Assembly (NCBI GenBank): GCA_937899365.1
Contig: CALBPH010000337.1
Span: forward strand, 1 to 5,572
Source: an uncultured Leptolyngbya sp.
GTDB lineage: Bacteria > Cyanobacteriota > Cyanobacteriia > Phormidesmidales > Phormidesmidaceae
Direction: 5' to 3'
Length of the DNA: 5,572 bases
Shown here: positions 4,831 to 5,572 of the stretch, piece by piece
Layout of the letters: every line of letters begins with the position of its first letter
How positions within the stretch are numbered: position 1 is the first letter of the stretch
The notes under the pieces: generated by a model
Told to the model about the DNA's origin: nothing
Databases searched by the model: none
Seen by the model: only the letters and a program-made list of their open reading frames with translations
Made by a program: the position numbers and the translations under genes

Positions 4831-5426
4831 TGTTTAATGAATTACTGAGTGCCAACAATCTAGTCTCGTCTGTTGCAGGCGATCTGTTTGGCGACAGTCG
4901 CTCATCGGCCTCTAATGCTACTGACTATGTCACCAGTAATCGGTTTTACGTTGAAATCGAAAGTAAAATCACCGCCTGCTTTACCGAATGCGGTGGATTA
5001 GGTGTCCAGATCAAAAAAGAAACCGTAGCCGAAGGAGGCTTAAATGATCAGCAGCGAATTTTGCTTGGTGCCCCTGAATTTTCCGATGTCACCCTTAAGC
5101 GCGGCATCAGCGGCAATCAAGTTTTCTGGGACTGGCTCAGCGCACTATTTCAACCCCGCACCTCAGGTACCGGACTTAAACAATACCGCCGCAACATTAA
5201 CATTTTGGTCTTCAATCAAGCCGGACAAACCCAACAGTGTTGGACTCTGATTGGTGCTGTTCCAGTAGGCTGGCAGGCCCCCTCTCTACAGGCCGATGGT
5301 AGTTCAGTTGCCATCGAAGAGCTAACCCTAGCCTACGAAGGATTGAACGTTACCTTTGGCAGTGGCGGCGGTGGTGCCACCATGTTGACAGATCGTTCGG
5401 ACACCGGCTATTTTGCCAGTAAGTAA
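4830..5426 (+). CDS. Fourth gp19-fold phage-tail-like protein (baseplate-proximal tube type)
   Basis: The 198-residue product has a gp19-type core at about 33-175: YVTSNRFYVEIESK (33-46), FTECGGLGVQIKKE (51-64), VTLKRGISGNQVFWDWLSALF (87-107), NILVFNQAGQTQQCWTLIGAVPVGWQ (124-149), and IEELTLAYEGLNVTF (162-176). The TLKRG...FWDW signature and the GA(W/V)PV turn show close kinship with the protein at 3564-4091. It differs by a 32-residue polar N-terminal extension and a C-terminal tail with GSGGGG (177-182) followed by ATMLTDRSDTGYFASK. The flexible linker may present a tail peptide to a baseplate partner. It probably forms one ring at the tube-baseplate junction; this is inferred from family and position. 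The start overlaps the previous stop (TGATG), and its own Shine-Dalgarno is modest (GGGAG at 4816-4820). Confidence 0.87.
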   Translation: MFNELLSANNLVSSVAGDLFGDSRSSASNATDYVTSNRFYVEIESKITACFTECGGLGVQIKKETVAEGGLNDQQRILLGAPEFSDVTLKRGISGNQVFWDWLSALFQPRTSGTGLKQYRRNINILVFNQAGQTQQCWTLIGAVPVGWQAPSLQADGSSVAIEELTLAYEGLNVTFGSGGGGATMLTDRSDTGYFASK

Positions 5427-5429
5427 CCC

Positions 5430-5572
5430 ATGGCAAGGCAGCTGGGACATGGGTTTCCGTTAGGCGCATTTCGCAACCTGGGCAGTTGGGTACAGCGACG
5501 TTCGATAGAAACATCGTCACTAACAATCCTGGATCTCAAAGCGTATTACCCCCGAGGGTTTCCTGCTGTTTC
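5430..5572 (+). CDS. Start of an unrecognised CIS-locus protein (cut by window end)
   Basis: From ATG 5430, three bases after the previous stop, the frame is open for 47 codons to the window edge. The visible N-terminus is MARQLGHGFPLGAFRNLGSW, then VQRRSIETSSLTILDLKAYY and PRGFPAV. It is basic, has no signal peptide or clear membrane helix, and matches no family I can name. There is no Shine-Dalgarno, so coupled translation from the upstream tube-like gene is likely. In CIS loci the next genes are often baseplate components (LysM hub protein, spike, gp25-like), but nothing visible here identifies one of these. The gene call rests on the open frame and tight spacing. Confidence 0.55.
   Translation, partial: MARQLGHGFPLGAFRNLGSWVQRRSIETSSLTILDLKAYYPRGFPAV

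Noticed and set aside
5044..5250. Plus-strand 68-codon ORF inside the fourth tube-like gene
   Set aside because: Shadow frame of a conserved gene.

Overview
The window is part of a phage-tail-like contractile injection system (CIS/eCIS) locus, almost certainly from a cyanobacterium. The taxonomic pointer in the DNA is three copies of the cyanobacterial HIP1 octamer GCGATCGC (223-230, 3671-3678, 4757-4764) in under 5.6 kb, where chance predicts about 0.1. The protein content is typical of CIS loci: a tail sheath, several gp19/Hcp-fold tube-like proteins, a tail-assembly protein and a divergent DUF4255/Pvc16-type terminator protein. Nothing here shows a capsid, portal or terminase, but the window is too short to exclude a prophage. 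Whether the particle would be thylakoid-anchored, extracellular or cytoplasmic cannot be told, because the baseplate, spike, ATPase and toxin genes lie outside.

Layout: 1-245 (minus) holds the N-terminus of the DUF4255 protein, cut by the window edge. 246-560 is an AT-rich divergent intergenic region with possible promoters and a leader stem-loop. 561-2273 encodes the contractile sheath. 2274-2433 is a structured spacer with several hairpins, ending in a near-perfect Shine-Dalgarno. 2434-2931 encodes the main tube protein. 2932-3075 is a second structured spacer carrying a sister copy of the palindrome seen in the first. From 3076 the genes are tightly packed: a second tube-like protein (3076-3558), a third (3564-4091), a tail-assembly protein (4122-4559), two very small ORFs in one frame separated by a single TGA (4567-4674 and 4699-4830), a fourth tube-like protein (4830-5426), and the start of an unrecognised gene (5430 to the window end).

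How they work together: the main tube protein stacks into the inner tube, the sheath assembles around it and contracts on firing, and the DUF4255 protein probably caps the distal end. The extra gp19-fold proteins probably form non-repetitive rings joining tube to baseplate, and the tail-assembly protein probably acts during tube polymerisation. The high-copy proteins (sheath, main tube) come first and are separated from low-copy genes by the two hairpin-rich spacers. This suggests, as an inference, that the spacers help set stoichiometry.

Most interesting non-coding signals: a covarying pair of 20-nt palindromes, each followed by GTACGTC, in the two spacers; a composite stem-loop ending in a T-run after the main tube gene; a possible 14-codon leader ORF overlapping the tube start; and the in-frame TGA splitting the small frame at 4567-4830.
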